Shown here: positions 45,434 to 55,916 of the stretch, in pieces
How positions within the stretch are numbered: position 1 is the first letter of the stretch
Layout: every line of letters begins with the position of its first letter
From: Candidatus Magasanikbacteria bacterium CG11_big_fil_rev_8_21_14_0_20_39_34
GTDB taxonomy: Bacteria; Patescibacteriota; Patescibacteriia; Magasanikbacterales; UBA922
NCBI GenBank assembly: GCA_002787355.1
Contig: PCWN01000011.1
Span: 1 to 58,410 of the forward strand
Reading direction: 5' to 3'
DNA length: 58,410 nucleotides
Notes under the pieces: generated by a model
The model's input: only the letters and a program-made list of their open reading frames with translations
What the model was told of the DNA's origin: nothing
Databases searched by the model: none
Program-made: the position numbers and the translations under genes

Positions 45434-45499
45434 GGTGCAATTTATTTTTACTCTCAGTACGTTTGTATTTTTACAACGTAAATAATAAACAATACATTT

Positions 45500-47578
45500 A
45501 TGTCTCGTGAATATCCACTTGATAGTACGCGCAATATAGGTATCATGGCCCATATTGATGCGGGTAAGACCACAACCACAGAACGTGTTCTTTTTTACAC
45601 CGGTAAAAAACACAAAATTGGAGAAGTTCATGAAGGTGCTGCCGAAATGGACTGGATGGCTCAAGAAAAAGAGCGTGGTATTACCATCACTTCCGCTGCT
45701 ACCACATGTTTTTGGAAGGATCATCGTATTAACATCATTGATACTCCAGGTCACGTTGACTTTACCGTTGAGGTAGAACGTTCTCTGCGTGTGCTTGACG
45801 GTGCTTGTGCACTATTTGATGGTTCACAAGGAGTAGAGCCACAGTCTGAAACAGTATGGCGTCAAGCAGATAAGTATCATGTTCCTCGTGTTTGTTTTGT
45901 AAACAAAATGGACAAGATGGGGGCTGACTTTTATATGAGTTTGAAATCTATTCAAACTCGTTTGTCAGACCAGGCGTATGCTATTCAACTTCCTATTGGT
46001 GCAGATTCCAGTTTTTCTGGGATTATTGATTTGATTCGTCAAAAAGCATATCGTTTTGAAGGAAATATGGGAATTGATGTGGTAGAAATGGAAATTCCGG
46101 AAGACATGAAAGAATTAGCAACAGAGTATCGTGGAAAACTTCTTGAGAAAGTTGCAGAAGCAGATGACCAATTGATGAATGTATACTTGGAATCTGGGGA
46201 ACTTTCACCAGAACAAATTGTGCAAGGTATCCGCAAAATGGTTATTGCCAGTGAGCTTTACCCAGTACTTTGTGGATCAGCTCTTGGAAACATTGGTGTC
46301 CAACAAATGTTGGATGCTGTGGTTGCATTCTTGCCAAGTCCACTTGATGTTGGTGAATATGCAGCATCTGATCCAGATGATGCAGAAAAGAAAATTTCTG
46401 TAAAACCAGCAGATACTGAACCTCTTGCAGCTCTTGCATTTAAGATTGCAACGGACCCATACGTTGGGAAACTTGTTTTCATTCGTGTGTACTCTGGAAC
46501 ACTCAAAGCAGGAAGTTATGTTTTGAATACTACCACTGGTGATAAAGAACGTATTGGTCGTTTGGTACGTCTTCATGCAAACTCACGTGAAGAAATTACG
46601 GAAGTTGGTGCTGGAGATATTGCCGCTGCTATTGGTTTGAAGGATGTAAAAACCGGAGATACCATTTGTGCAGAGAATAGGCCAGTAGTTCTTGAAAAGA
46701 TTGAATTTCCAGAACCAGTTATTCATATTGCTATTGAACCAAATTCAAAAGCAGATCAGGAAAAGATGGGTATTGCTCTTCAGAAACTTTCTGAAGAAGA
46801 TCCATCCTTCAAAGTCCGCACCGATGATGAGACTCTTCAGACCATTATCTCAGGTATGGGTGAGTTACATCTTGAAATCATTGTGGACCGTATGAAGAGA
46901 GAATTTGGTGTGGAAGCAAATGTTGGTGCTCCACAGGTTGCATACAAAGAAACCATCAAACAATCAGCAGAAGCAGAGGGAAAGCACGTCAAACAATCTG
47001 GTGGACGTGGTCAATACGGTCACTGTTGGCTTCGTGTTGAACCATTGGAACCAGGTGAAGGATTTATCTTTGTAGATGAAATTAAGGGTGGAACCATTCC
47101 AAAGGAATACATCCCAGCTATCCAAAAAGGTGTGAAAGAAGCGGTAGACAAAGGTGTGGTTGCAGGATATCCTCTTATGGATGTAAAAGTGACTTGTTAT
47201 GACGGAAGTTACCATGAGGTAGACTCTTCTGAAATTGCTTTCAAATTAGCAGGAAGCATGGCTTTTGTAGCGGCTGCTAAAAAAGCAAATGCTGTACTTA
47301 TGGAACCTATCATGATTGTAGAAGTTACTACCCCAGAGGATTACATGGGAGACGTTGTGGGAGATCTTTCATCACGTCGTGGTCAAATTGAAGAAATGTC
47401 AGATAGAGGAAATGCCAAGATTATTCGTGCGAAAGTGCCATTGGCAGAAATGTTTGGTTATGTAAATAACCTTCGTTCTGTGACACAAGGGCGTGCAGCA
47501 TACTCTATGGAATTTTCTAACTATGCGGACTGTCCAAAGAATGTTGAGCAGGAAATTATTGCTGGACAACGTTCATAA
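45500..47578 (+). CDS. fusA: Elongation factor G
   Basis: 692 aa. GTPase motifs: [19 protein letters not shown] (P-loop, residues 17-35), [14 protein letters not shown] (switch I), DTPGHVDFT (switch II) and [10 protein letters not shown]; domains II-V follow with [15 protein letters not shown] (domain IV, about residue 495). It drives translocation in translation. Completes the str operon rpsL-rpsG-fusA. tuf does not follow; a terminator does at 47610. Confidence 0.98.
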   Translation: MSREYPLDSTRNIGIMAHIDAGKTTTTERVLFYTGKKHKIGEVHEGAAEMDWMAQEKERGITITSAATTCFWKDHRINIIDTPGHVDFTVEVERSLRVLDGACALFDGSQGVEPQSETVWRQADKYHVPRVCFVNKMDKMGADFYMSLKSIQTRLSDQAYAIQLPIGADSSFSGIIDLIRQKAYRFEGNMGIDVVEMEIPEDMKELATEYRGKLLEKVAEADDQLMNVYLESGELSPEQIVQGIRKMVIASELYPVLCGSALGNIGVQQMLDAVVAFLPSPLDVGEYAASDPDDAEKKISVKPADTEPLAALAFKIATDPYVGKLVFIRVYSGTLKAGSYVLNTTTGDKERIGRLVRLHANSREEITEVGAGDIAAAIGLKDVKTGDTICAENRPVVLEKIEFPEPVIHIAIEPNSKADQEKMGIALQKLSEEDPSFKVRTDDETLQTIISGMGELHLEIIVDRMKREFGVEANVGAPQVAYKETIKQSAEAEGKHVKQSGGRGQYGHCWLRVEPLEPGEGFIFVDEIKGGTIPKEYIPAIQKGVKEAVDKGVVAGYPLMDVKVTCYDGSYHEVDSSEIAFKLAGSMAFVAAAKKANAVLMEPIMIVEVTTPEDYMGDVVGDLSSRRGQIEEMSDRGNAKIIRAKVPLAEMFGYVNNLRSVTQGRAAYSMEFSNYADCPKNVEQEIIAGQRS

Positions 47579-47609
47579 AGGAAGTTTGTACGCATTCACA
47601 AAAAGAGAG

Positions 47610-47638
47610 AAACGACCCAGGATAACTGGGTCGTTTTT
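47610..47638 (+). terminator. Intrinsic terminator of the str operon
   Basis: aaacgaccca pairs with tgggtcgttttt around GGATAAC. Confidence 0.88.
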
Positions 47639-47664
47639 ATCTCAAGAGAGATATTTATGAGTAG

Positions 47665-47693
47665 TTGACAAGCTGTTTTTTTGGGGCTATTAT
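47665..47693 (+). promoter_or_regulatory. Promoter of the SpoT-like to SET operon
   Basis: TTGACA (47665-47670), 17-bp spacer, TATTAT (47688-47693). Transcription would start near 47700, ahead of two possible start codons (47711, 47729). Confidence 0.8.
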
Positions 47694-47710
47694 AAAAATA
47701 TGTCTGGGAA

Positions 47711-48622
47711 ATGAGGCATTTTTATCATATGAATACAAATACAGAGTTTACCCTTGAAGAGTCAACCTTTCACCGGTGTATAGAAGGTCTTCAAAAAGAT
47801 GATCAAGCTTTTTTGGTATCTGCCTTAGAGTTTTCTTGTGCGAACCATAAAAATCAAAACAGAAAGAGTGGTGAACCCTACATTATACATCCAATTGGGG
47901 TGGCCGTACGGGTCTTGGAACGTTACCATGATATTGCACTCACAGCAGCGGCACTTTTGCATGATACCGTTGAAGATTGTGAAGGGGTAACCATAGAAGA
48001 TATTTATTCTCAATTTGGAGACGAAGTGGGGTTTTTAGTTGATTCAGTAACCAAGCAACGTACAGATTTTTTTAAAATTCCGGGAGTTATCATTGAAGAT
48101 CGTATTGAGAGACTGATTTGGGCAGGGATGAAAGATATACGTGTTCTGCTTTTAAAACTTGCAGATCGTGAACACAATTTAAATACCATAAACTACTTGA
48201 AAAACCATAAGCAGATTCGTATGGCTTTTGAAACTCAGGCAGTGTATCAACCGCTCAAGCGTATTTTGGGATACACTGAAGGATATCAGGTTCAGGAGGC
48301 AGCACGTGCTTTTGCAGCGTACGCTGAGAGTCAAGGATTACATTCTGCCGGAGATATAAAGATGAATCTTATGGCTGAATCTTTTGAAAATTTTGATAAT
48401 GATTTATTTGGTTTGGTCTATAACGATACTAAAAGTATTATTTGGAAAATTACTGATTTTCAAACATATAAAAAAATTTGTGATACGGATAAACTTTCCG
48501 GTATCATTCAATTCCTCTCCGTGTGTGGAAATAAAAAGTGGTTTGAAGCCTCTTTTTGTTTTCTTGGTGGGGTAGTCATCGATGGGGATATCCAACTTGG
48601 TATTTCCTCGTTTCGTGGTTAA
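47711..48622 (+). CDS. Stand-alone SpoT-type HD hydrolase
   Basis: 303 aa (297 if ATG 47729 is used). The N-terminal ~190 residues are the RelA/SpoT HD domain: HKNQNRKSGEPYIIHP (His ligand), LLHDTVEDC (HD metal pair), KLADREHNL. There is no synthetase (Y-R-S), TGS or ACT domain, so it resembles small alarmone hydrolases that break down (p)ppGpp. The C-terminal ~110 residues are unfamiliar. It leads an operon with EgtD-like methyltransferase after 8 bases, trmD, a CDPS-like gene and a SET gene. An alternative is another nucleotide pyrophosphohydrolase. Confidence 0.8.
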   Translation: MRHFYHMNTNTEFTLEESTFHRCIEGLQKDDQAFLVSALEFSCANHKNQNRKSGEPYIIHPIGVAVRVLERYHDIALTAAALLHDTVEDCEGVTIEDIYSQFGDEVGFLVDSVTKQRTDFFKIPGVIIEDRIERLIWAGMKDIRVLLLKLADREHNLNTINYLKNHKQIRMAFETQAVYQPLKRILGYTEGYQVQEAARAFAAYAESQGLHSAGDIKMNLMAESFENFDNDLFGLVYNDTKSIIWKITDFQTYKKICDTDKLSGIIQFLSVCGNKKWFEASFCFLGGVVIDGDIQLGISSFRG

Positions 48623-48630
48623 TTATCTCT

Positions 48631-49584
48631 ATGAATTATATAAAAAAATTACAGACAGGTGATGAGCTTTCACAAGAATTTCTCAAGCATTTTCAGCAGT
48701 ATAAAGTGTTAAAACAAAAGGTCTTTTATTTTGGTTCTGGAGTGGAGATGTATTTTGATATTTCTTCTTCCCTCAAGGATGCATTTTTAGATCAAAAAGA
48801 AGAATACTTAAACTTCTTTGAAGAATATTTTCATCTTCAAGGTAAGCCTTTTGTGATCATTAGTCTTGGTTGTGCGGATTCGTCCAAGGAAGCTGCACTC
48901 ATAAAAAGACTGAAAGAAAAAGGATACCATTTTTCTTTTGTGGGGGTGGACTCTTCGGAAGACATGATAGAGGCGAGTCGAAAAACTTTGGAAAATTTGG
49001 ATGTAGAGTATCAGCTTATTTGTGCTGATTTTTCAACGGAAGAATTTACAGAAGAAATGAAGAAAATAGGATCAGACGTTATACGTGTGTTTACCTTTCT
49101 TGGGGCTACTTTTGGAAATGTAGAACAGGCATATATGGCAGATATTCTTTCTGATCTGTTAAAAAAAGATGATAAACTTTGGCTTGAGGTGGGTATTCGA
49201 AAAGAAATAAGTGATAAAAATGATCGGATGATTTTTGAGAGATATCTTGGTTGGTTGGAGAGTCCATTGCATAGAAAATTTTTATTGAAACCGCTTTTGG
49301 AATTTAATATTCCAGAAGAAAATGGAGATTTATTTTTACAAATGATTGTTGAGGCGGATTTGAATGCACTTATCTTTTCTTTCCGTTTCAAAATTTTGGA
49401 AAAAACAGTTTTAAATTTTCCGGATCATACCGTAACTTTGTTACCTGGGAATATTATTGATCTTCTTACTATTCGTTCCTATGATCCGGGAGGGCTCACC
49501 AATTTCTTCGAAGAAAGAAAGTTTAAATTACTTTCCAAAAGAGACAATGGGAGAACCGGAGAACTTATGTTTGAAAAATTATGA
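48631..49584 (+). CDS. EgtD-like SAM-dependent methyltransferase
   Basis: 317 aa. VFYFGSGVEMYFDI near the start, VIISLGCADSSKEAALIKRL (SAM motif I), FVGVDSSEDMIEASRKTL, and VFTFLGATFGNVEQ (the LG-x-T-x-GN word of the histidine-specific methyltransferase family) place it with Methyltransf_33. EgtD trimethylates histidine to hercynine; here the substrate is unknown. Starts 8 bases after the SpoT-like gene; its stop overlaps the start of trmD (ATGA). Confidence 0.75.
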   Translation: MNYIKKLQTGDELSQEFLKHFQQYKVLKQKVFYFGSGVEMYFDISSSLKDAFLDQKEEYLNFFEEYFHLQGKPFVIISLGCADSSKEAALIKRLKEKGYHFSFVGVDSSEDMIEASRKTLENLDVEYQLICADFSTEEFTEEMKKIGSDVIRVFTFLGATFGNVEQAYMADILSDLLKKDDKLWLEVGIRKEISDKNDRMIFERYLGWLESPLHRKFLLKPLLEFNIPEENGDLFLQMIVEADLNALIFSFRFKILEKTVLNFPDHTVTLLPGNIIDLLTIRSYDPGGLTNFFEERKFKLLSKRDNGRTGELMFEKL

Positions 49585-50300
49585 AATACAACATTGTAAC
49601 TATTTTTCCACATCTTATCTCAGGGTATGGTGGAGAAAGTATTTTGAAGCGGGGGCAAAACTCTGGTGCCATAGAGATATGCCCTTTGGATTTACGCGTT
49701 TTTACACAAGATAAACACAACAAAGTAGATGATACCCCCTATGGGGGAGGTGCTGGAATGGTCATGCAAGTGGAGCCAATTTTTCGTGCCCTCAAATCCA
49801 TAGATGCCATTCCTTTTTCCAAGGTGGATGGGCTTACCAAAGTAAAGAAAGTTTTTAATGGGAGTTTAGCTCGCAAAAAAAGGACCATTCTTATGTCTCC
49901 TCGAGGGAGGCAGTTTGATCAGAGTGTGGCAGAACAGTGGAGTCATCTGGATGAGTTAACTATTATTTGTGGACGCTATGAAGGTATTGATCAGCGTGTG
50001 GTTGATCATCTCATTGATGAAGAAATTTCCATTGGTCCCTATGTTTTGGCTGGCGGAGAGTTGGGGGCAATGGTAATTATAGAAGCGGTGTCGCGACTTA
50101 TTCCAGGAGTTTTGGGGAATGCAGAGTCTCTTAAAGATGAAACACATAATGTCCTGGTAGAAGATGGTGGTGTTGAGTCAGAATATCCACACTATACCAA
50201 GCCAGCAGATTTTAAGGGGTGGAAGGTTCCTGATGTTCTTCTTTCGGGGGATCATAAAAAAATTGAAGAATGGAGAATGGAACAGTCAAAAAAAAAGTAA
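49581..50300 (+). CDS. trmD: tRNA (guanine-37-N1)-methyltransferase TrmD
   Basis: 239 aa. MKYNIVTIFPHLISGYGGES, DDTPYGGGAGMVMQVEPI, TILMSPRGRQFDQ and the trefoil-knot SAM-binding site IICGRYEGIDQRVVDHLIDE with SIGPYVLAGGE (about residues 120-160). It methylates G37 of tRNAs, preventing frameshifts. In most bacteria it lies next to rimM/rplS; here it sits between EgtD-like and CDPS-like genes, an unusual setting. Overlaps the upstream stop. Confidence 0.95.
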   Translation: MKYNIVTIFPHLISGYGGESILKRGQNSGAIEICPLDLRVFTQDKHNKVDDTPYGGGAGMVMQVEPIFRALKSIDAIPFSKVDGLTKVKKVFNGSLARKKRTILMSPRGRQFDQSVAEQWSHLDELTIICGRYEGIDQRVVDHLIDEEISIGPYVLAGGELGAMVIIEAVSRLIPGVLGNAESLKDETHNVLVEDGGVESEYPHYTKPADFKGWKVPDVLLSGDHKKIEEWRMEQSKKK

Positions 50301-50301
50301 T

Positions 50302-51021
50302 ATGAAACCTAAAGTTCCTCCTCAAGATTTTTATGATATAAATCAACTTCCAAAAGAAAAAGGGATGATTCTTTTTGGAATTTCTATGAGTAATATTGCT
50401 CATACACAATCTCCTCAGAAATGTTTTGAATATATCCAATATTTGTGTACCAAGATTAAAAAAACAGAAGGCATAGGGCTTACCTTTATATATTCGGACT
50501 ATCTTTATATGATAACGGATAGCTCACCTGCAAAGAAATTGCGAAAAAAATATATTCAACAAATGCGGAGCCACAAATATGGAATCTTGAAGTTGCTTGA
50601 GAGGGATCCGGCTTGGATTGTTCCTTCCTTTTCCTTTTTGAGCTGGGGCCAATTATTACTGGATTTCAAAGATATACAAATGTATCTGGACAGTATAAAG
50701 AAAGAATATGCGTCCAATAAAAAGTTTAAAGCTGCAGTAAAAGCCGATATGCTAAAAAAGCGACTTACGAAAGAGCAAGTAGATTTTTTTTTGGAGGAAA
50801 TTACTATTTTTTATCTTTTGGTAAAAGGAAAAATTTCACTTTCAAATGATTATATTCATCACCATGAAAAGTGGGTTTTAAATTGTTATCCTGGAAATCC
50901 TTTGGAATGCGAAAAATTTTTGTATCGGTATAATCTCCTGGGATTAGAAAATAAACACAATAAATTTGAAAATCACCAATACAACTTAAAAAGAAAGCAT
51001 CTAATCAATTTAAGCGTATAA
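50302..51021 (+). CDS. Cyclodipeptide-synthase-like protein
   Basis: 239 aa, the usual length of cyclodipeptide synthases (CDPS). LFGISMSNIAHTQSP (about residue 22) resembles the GIS-x-GNS region with its catalytic Ser; GLTFIYSDYLYMI the following beta-strand; RKKYIQQMRSHKY a basic helix that in CDPS binds tRNA; and EQVDFFLEEITIFYLL (about residue 158) the region of the conserved Tyr and Glu. CDPS join two aminoacyl-tRNAs into a cyclic dipeptide. The likeness is by eye only. Starts one base after trmD and is followed by a SET protein after 3 bases. Confidence 0.5.
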   Translation: MKPKVPPQDFYDINQLPKEKGMILFGISMSNIAHTQSPQKCFEYIQYLCTKIKKTEGIGLTFIYSDYLYMITDSSPAKKLRKKYIQQMRSHKYGILKLLERDPAWIVPSFSFLSWGQLLLDFKDIQMYLDSIKKEYASNKKFKAAVKADMLKKRLTKEQVDFFLEEITIFYLLVKGKISLSNDYIHHHEKWVLNCYPGNPLECEKFLYRYNLLGLENKHNKFENHQYNLKRKHLINLSV

Positions 51022-51024
51022 ATT

Positions 51025-51579
51025 ATGTCCGTGTATGATTGGGATATGAATTTGGCTGCAAAGAATGTACCGTTTTCGCTTGACGAGATGTTAGAAAAAA
51101 TTGAAGTTCGAGATGTTTCTGAAGATATAGGAAAAGGGATATTTGCAAAACGATTTCTTAAAAAAGAAGAAATTATATGGGTATTGGCAGGGCCGGTGGT
51201 CTACAAGCCATCCATAAATACTGTCCCAATATATTGGGATGGCGAGGATGATTGGTTATTCATTGATCCTCTCGAGCCAGTTTCCAATATGAACCACTCC
51301 TGTAGTCCCAACGCCGGTATCCATGGCCGAACTATGGTAGTTGCCATGCGTGATATTGAAAAAGGAGAGCATATTACCATTGATTATGCCATGATCGTAC
51401 CAAGATACAATTTTGAACAACTTCCACAAACGGAAGAGGACCTTTTATGTACATGTGGCACAGAAGAATGTCGTGGGTCCTTTGGTGCCTATAAAAATTT
51501 ATCAGAGGAATTAAAGAAAAAATATCGACCCTATGTGTCGGAGTATATTTTAGAATTGGAAGAAAAAGGTAAATTATAA
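51025..51579 (+). CDS. SET-domain protein methyltransferase
   Basis: 184 aa. IEVRDVSEDIGKGIFAKRFL begins the SET fold, NMNHSCSPNAGIHG (about residue 92) and GEHITIDYAM (about 115) are the SAM/substrate motifs, and CTCGTEECRG (about 145) is the post-SET Cys cluster. SET enzymes methylate lysines; bacterial members are scattered and target ribosomal or chromatin-like proteins. It closes the five-gene operon. Its end is two bases from the convergent transglutaminase-like gene, with no terminator seen between. Confidence 0.85.
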   Translation: MSVYDWDMNLAAKNVPFSLDEMLEKIEVRDVSEDIGKGIFAKRFLKKEEIIWVLAGPVVYKPSINTVPIYWDGEDDWLFIDPLEPVSNMNHSCSPNAGIHGRTMVVAMRDIEKGEHITIDYAMIVPRYNFEQLPQTEEDLLCTCGTEECRGSFGAYKNLSEELKKKYRPYVSEYILELEEKGKL

Positions 51580-51581
51580 CG

Positions 51582-53708
51582 TTACCTCCTCACATGAACT
51601 TTGATTTTCCCTTTAAATATTATTTGAAGTTTAAAGATTCGTAATTCTAGTTCAGAGGAATCTGTCTCTTTATTATAATTTTTATAAATAGTGATATCCA
51701 GTTCATCGCAAGCAGCTCCTGCAAGTGTATCCATGACATCTTCATTAAATTGATCTTCGTTTAATTGAATTTCAAGAGTTTTTATAAGAGCTCTCTCCAT
51801 TTGAAAGGTGAGCCCCCATACTGCACTTTGGATGGTACCAATATCTTCTCCGAGGTCTTGCTCTATAAAATGCACAAAATTGGCGCTCAATTTTTTAACC
51901 TTAATATATTGAGATCCTTCTGAAAAGCTTTTGATTGCATTTGGGGGGAAAATTTCAAGGGTTTCAATTTCGGTTGGACCCTCAAGATCAAGAACCCCTT
52001 CTTCAAATCGTTCGTTGAATTTATTTGAGTCTATGAAGATATTTAGGGAAACTTTTTTATTTGCTTTTTGGAGTACCGAATTGATAAATTCATTCATTCG
52101 TTTGATCTTTTCTTTGGAGAGTGTATTTTCAGAATCAGAATAAAAGGAAAGTTCAAGAGTTCCTTCAAAATTTTTGAATGTGTCTGGGATGGTTCCGGAT
52201 ACATCACCCATCACAAGAGTAAGGTGTGCATTTTTTTGTTTTTGAAAAAATTCGGTTAATACTTCAGGATCCAGTGGTGCTGGTGATTGTATATAAACGG
52301 ATGGATTGGGAAGGCCTAACTCTACAATTTGTTGAAAAGATTTTTTTGAAAAGTCTGGGGAGAAAAGAATATTTTCTGGTTTATTTTTTTCTAAAATCTC
52401 TTTATTTTTTTCGTTGAGTAGAATTTCGGGATGTTTAATTTCAATGTCGTCAGCAGTAAATTCTAAAAGTTTTTCAAGCGCTTCCGGACTTATGAAGCGA
52501 AGACTTTCAAGTTGGGGTACAGGTAAACCTTCAGAGCTTGCCTCGTTCCATTTATCTAAAATAATTTGTACCTGGTTGGGATCTCTGAGTGAGAGAATTT
52601 TTGTAAGGTCACCATAGAGAAGCTCATGGTCGGAGGGTTCTTGTACCAGAACAATTGGAAGTATTTCATTTTGTCTTGGTTGGGGGAGTTTGTGAAGATC
52701 AAGTATGGCGTTTTGTGCTGTATTGTCGACAGGGCCTGGAGCGTAAGAATTCATATGAATTTCTACGGTTCCAGATGTTGGGAAGGTTAATCCAGAGTGA
52801 GTATCCGGGAGGTCGGAAGAAAAAGAAGGGAAAATTTGATGTACTGGATCTCCACTTTTTTTGGTAGCGAGCGCTTTTTGCGCAATGGATTGAAAGTCTG
52901 GATTTTTTTGCTCAGAATCAAAATATGTAGAGGGATCCTCTGTTGCTAAGAATGTTTTTTGAAGATCTTTTGGTGAGATTCGCACAGAGTTTTGAAGTGT
53001 TTGTTCATCAACATGCTTTACTTTTCCATTATCAAGAGCAAAGGTTTTCCCGTCAATTTGGATTGTTGCATAAACGTGATCTACAACTTGAGTATTTCCG
53101 GTTTCTGGATCTAAATACATTTGGTGTGTTGGGATAATTTCACTGTGTGCTTTTTCTCCGTAGATGCGTGTGAGCGCCATGTTGGCAAATTTTGCTCTTG
53201 CTTCGCAATTTCCGACTCCCTCTGTCAGGAGTTCAACAACCGTGGAATATCCCTCAAGTTTTCGTGCATCGGGGTGGTCACCAAAAAATTGTAGAAGAAA
53301 ATTGGCGACTTCCTTTTCATTGGCACCACTGTGAATTTTTTGTTGTGCCTGAAAAATGATTTTTTCAAAAGTATCTTTGGCTAATTGAACTTTTTTATGT
53401 ACTTCAGCTCTTTTTTCTACTCCCAAACTTTCCTCGGTTCTTTCTTCCAGTGTTAACTCTTCTTGCGCCCAGATAAATTCTTCGGGAGAAAGAGTTTCAT
53501 GCCTTAGTTTTTCAATAAAGTCTTCTTTGGTAAGCTGTTCACCTCGCAGAGTTACTACGGATGGTTTTTCCAGTATTCTGGTTCCAAGTTCAATAGCCCC
53601 GGCATTAACAAGCATGGAGATAAAAAAAGGAAGGACCCATCGAGATCCGGGAATTTTTTCATGAAATCTTTCTCGAGGTGCATCAGGATGACGTGGCCTT
53701 CTTTCCAT
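51582..53708 (-). CDS. Membrane-anchored protein with transglutaminase-like domain
   Basis: 708 aa from MERRPRHP (or 712 from GTG 53720). One N-terminal membrane segment (about residues 25-42), then a helical stretch and a papain-like transglutaminase core with a plausible triad: Cys in GVGNCEARAKF (about residue 165), His in VVDHVYATI (about 208), Asp in FALDNG (about 220). The C-terminal ~430 residues have repeated predicted strands and helices reminiscent of leucine-rich repeats (LPVPQLESLRFISPEALEKL, LDLEGPTEIETLEIFPPN). The active site faces outside. An extended -10 lies just upstream. Role unknown; protein crosslinking or hydrolysis in the envelope is possible. Confidence 0.66.
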   Translation of the reverse strand: MERRPRHPDAPRERFHEKIPGSRWVLPFFISMLVNAGAIELGTRILEKPSVVTLRGEQLTKEDFIEKLRHETLSPEEFIWAQEELTLEERTEESLGVEKRAEVHKKVQLAKDTFEKIIFQAQQKIHSGANEKEVANFLLQFFGDHPDARKLEGYSTVVELLTEGVGNCEARAKFANMALTRIYGEKAHSEIIPTHQMYLDPETGNTQVVDHVYATIQIDGKTFALDNGKVKHVDEQTLQNSVRISPKDLQKTFLATEDPSTYFDSEQKNPDFQSIAQKALATKKSGDPVHQIFPSFSSDLPDTHSGLTFPTSGTVEIHMNSYAPGPVDNTAQNAILDLHKLPQPRQNEILPIVLVQEPSDHELLYGDLTKILSLRDPNQVQIILDKWNEASSEGLPVPQLESLRFISPEALEKLLEFTADDIEIKHPEILLNEKNKEILEKNKPENILFSPDFSKKSFQQIVELGLPNPSVYIQSPAPLDPEVLTEFFQKQKNAHLTLVMGDVSGTIPDTFKNFEGTLELSFYSDSENTLSKEKIKRMNEFINSVLQKANKKVSLNIFIDSNKFNERFEEGVLDLEGPTEIETLEIFPPNAIKSFSEGSQYIKVKKLSANFVHFIEQDLGEDIGTIQSAVWGLTFQMERALIKTLEIQLNEDQFNEDVMDTLAGAACDELDITIYKNYNKETDSSELELRIFKLQIIFKGKIKVHVRR

Positions 53709-53746
53709 ACAAAAGTTCACTATGAATAAACAAGAAAATATGTTCC

Positions 53747-53755
53747 ATTATAGCA
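53747..53755 (-). promoter_or_regulatory. Extended -10 promoter of the transglutaminase-like gene
   Basis: Minus strand TGC-TATAAT (tataat 53747-53752). Start about 53740; leader 20-30 nt. Confidence 0.65.
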
Positions 53756-53838
53756 TATTTTTATTCTAAAAATGGAGTCATATAGATACCGCTTGCACTT
53801 TACACAAAGTTATCCCCACATGTGGTGAGGAAAGCGCC

Positions 53839-53868
53839 TTGACACATAGGTAGACCTTTGTATATAAT
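53839..53868 (+). promoter_or_regulatory. 16S rRNA promoter
   Basis: TTGACA (53839-53844), 18-bp spacer, TATAAT (53863-53868). A TTATCCCCACATGTGG element (53810-53825) with a DnaA-box-like half lies just upstream. Confidence 0.85.
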
Positions 53869-53874
53869 AGCCCC

Positions 53875-54235
53875 ACGTCAATATTACAACAGAGCTTTTC
53901 CTAAGCCCAAATTGAGTTGGGGACTGGGAAGAAAAAAGAGTAACTTAGCTGGATTTCCAGCAGAGAAAGGTTCCTCTTTTTTCTTTCTAGGGGGATTTTC
54001 GGAGATCGAACCTTTGACCTTGAACCTGTAAAAAGGGGATCAAATCAAAAGTTTGATAGCTGAATAGCTATTGTGTTCATTACAATTCATAACCATAATA
54101 TAGACAACCATATATATTAGGTAAGGAACAGTTGCAAAGAATTTGCAATACAAATGTGACAAGAACCATAATAGTCTATTTCCTAAATAAATGAATCATA
54201 CCTCCGACGAGATGTCGGAGTTCAAATCTCTTATA
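53875..54235 (+). other. 16S rRNA leader with terminator-like hairpin and processing arm
   Basis: Contains cccaa/ttggg, then gaaaaaagag (about 53931-53945) pairing with ctcttttttc (about 53977-53990) around an inner gctgga/tccagc hairpin, ttgcaaa/tttgcaa (54132-54148), and the processing arms 54150-54166 and 54173-54183. No tRNA or gene is present. The A/T-rich hairpin followed by T residues could be an attenuator or an antitermination site. Confidence 0.6.
54150..54183 (+). other. 5' arm of the pre-16S processing stem
   Basis: acaaatgtgacaagaac (54150-54166) pairs with gttcttgtcacgtttgt (55807-55823), one G-U pair, and agtctatttcc (54173-54183) with ggagatagact (55794-55804). This is the RNase III stalk that brackets 16S rRNA. 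Confidence 0.85.
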
Positions 54236-55736
<1,501 letters not shown>

Positions 55737-55793
55737 TGGAGTTAACTTTTGGGAAACCAAAAAACTTCGTCGATCTCGGATTTATTCGAGAGA

Positions 55794-55823
55794 GGAGATA
55801 GACTTTGTTCTTGTCACGTTTGT
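55794..55823 (+). other. 3' arm of the pre-16S processing stem
   Basis: Complement of the leader arms at 54150-54183 (see there). Located between the 16S 3' end and the terminator, showing that the transcript unit is 16S alone. Confidence 0.85.
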
Positions 55824-55833
55824 AAGGCAAATC

Positions 55834-55862
55834 AAAAAAACAGGTAAAAAGCCTGTTTTTTT
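55834..55862 (+). terminator. Intrinsic terminator of the 16S unit
   Basis: aaaaaaacagg pairs with cctgttttttt around TAAAAAG; T run follows. Confidence 0.88.
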
Positions 55863-55916
55863 ATTTTGTAAGATTTTAGGTTATATTAACGTCAGTTAGA
55901 GTAGAATAAAAAATGT

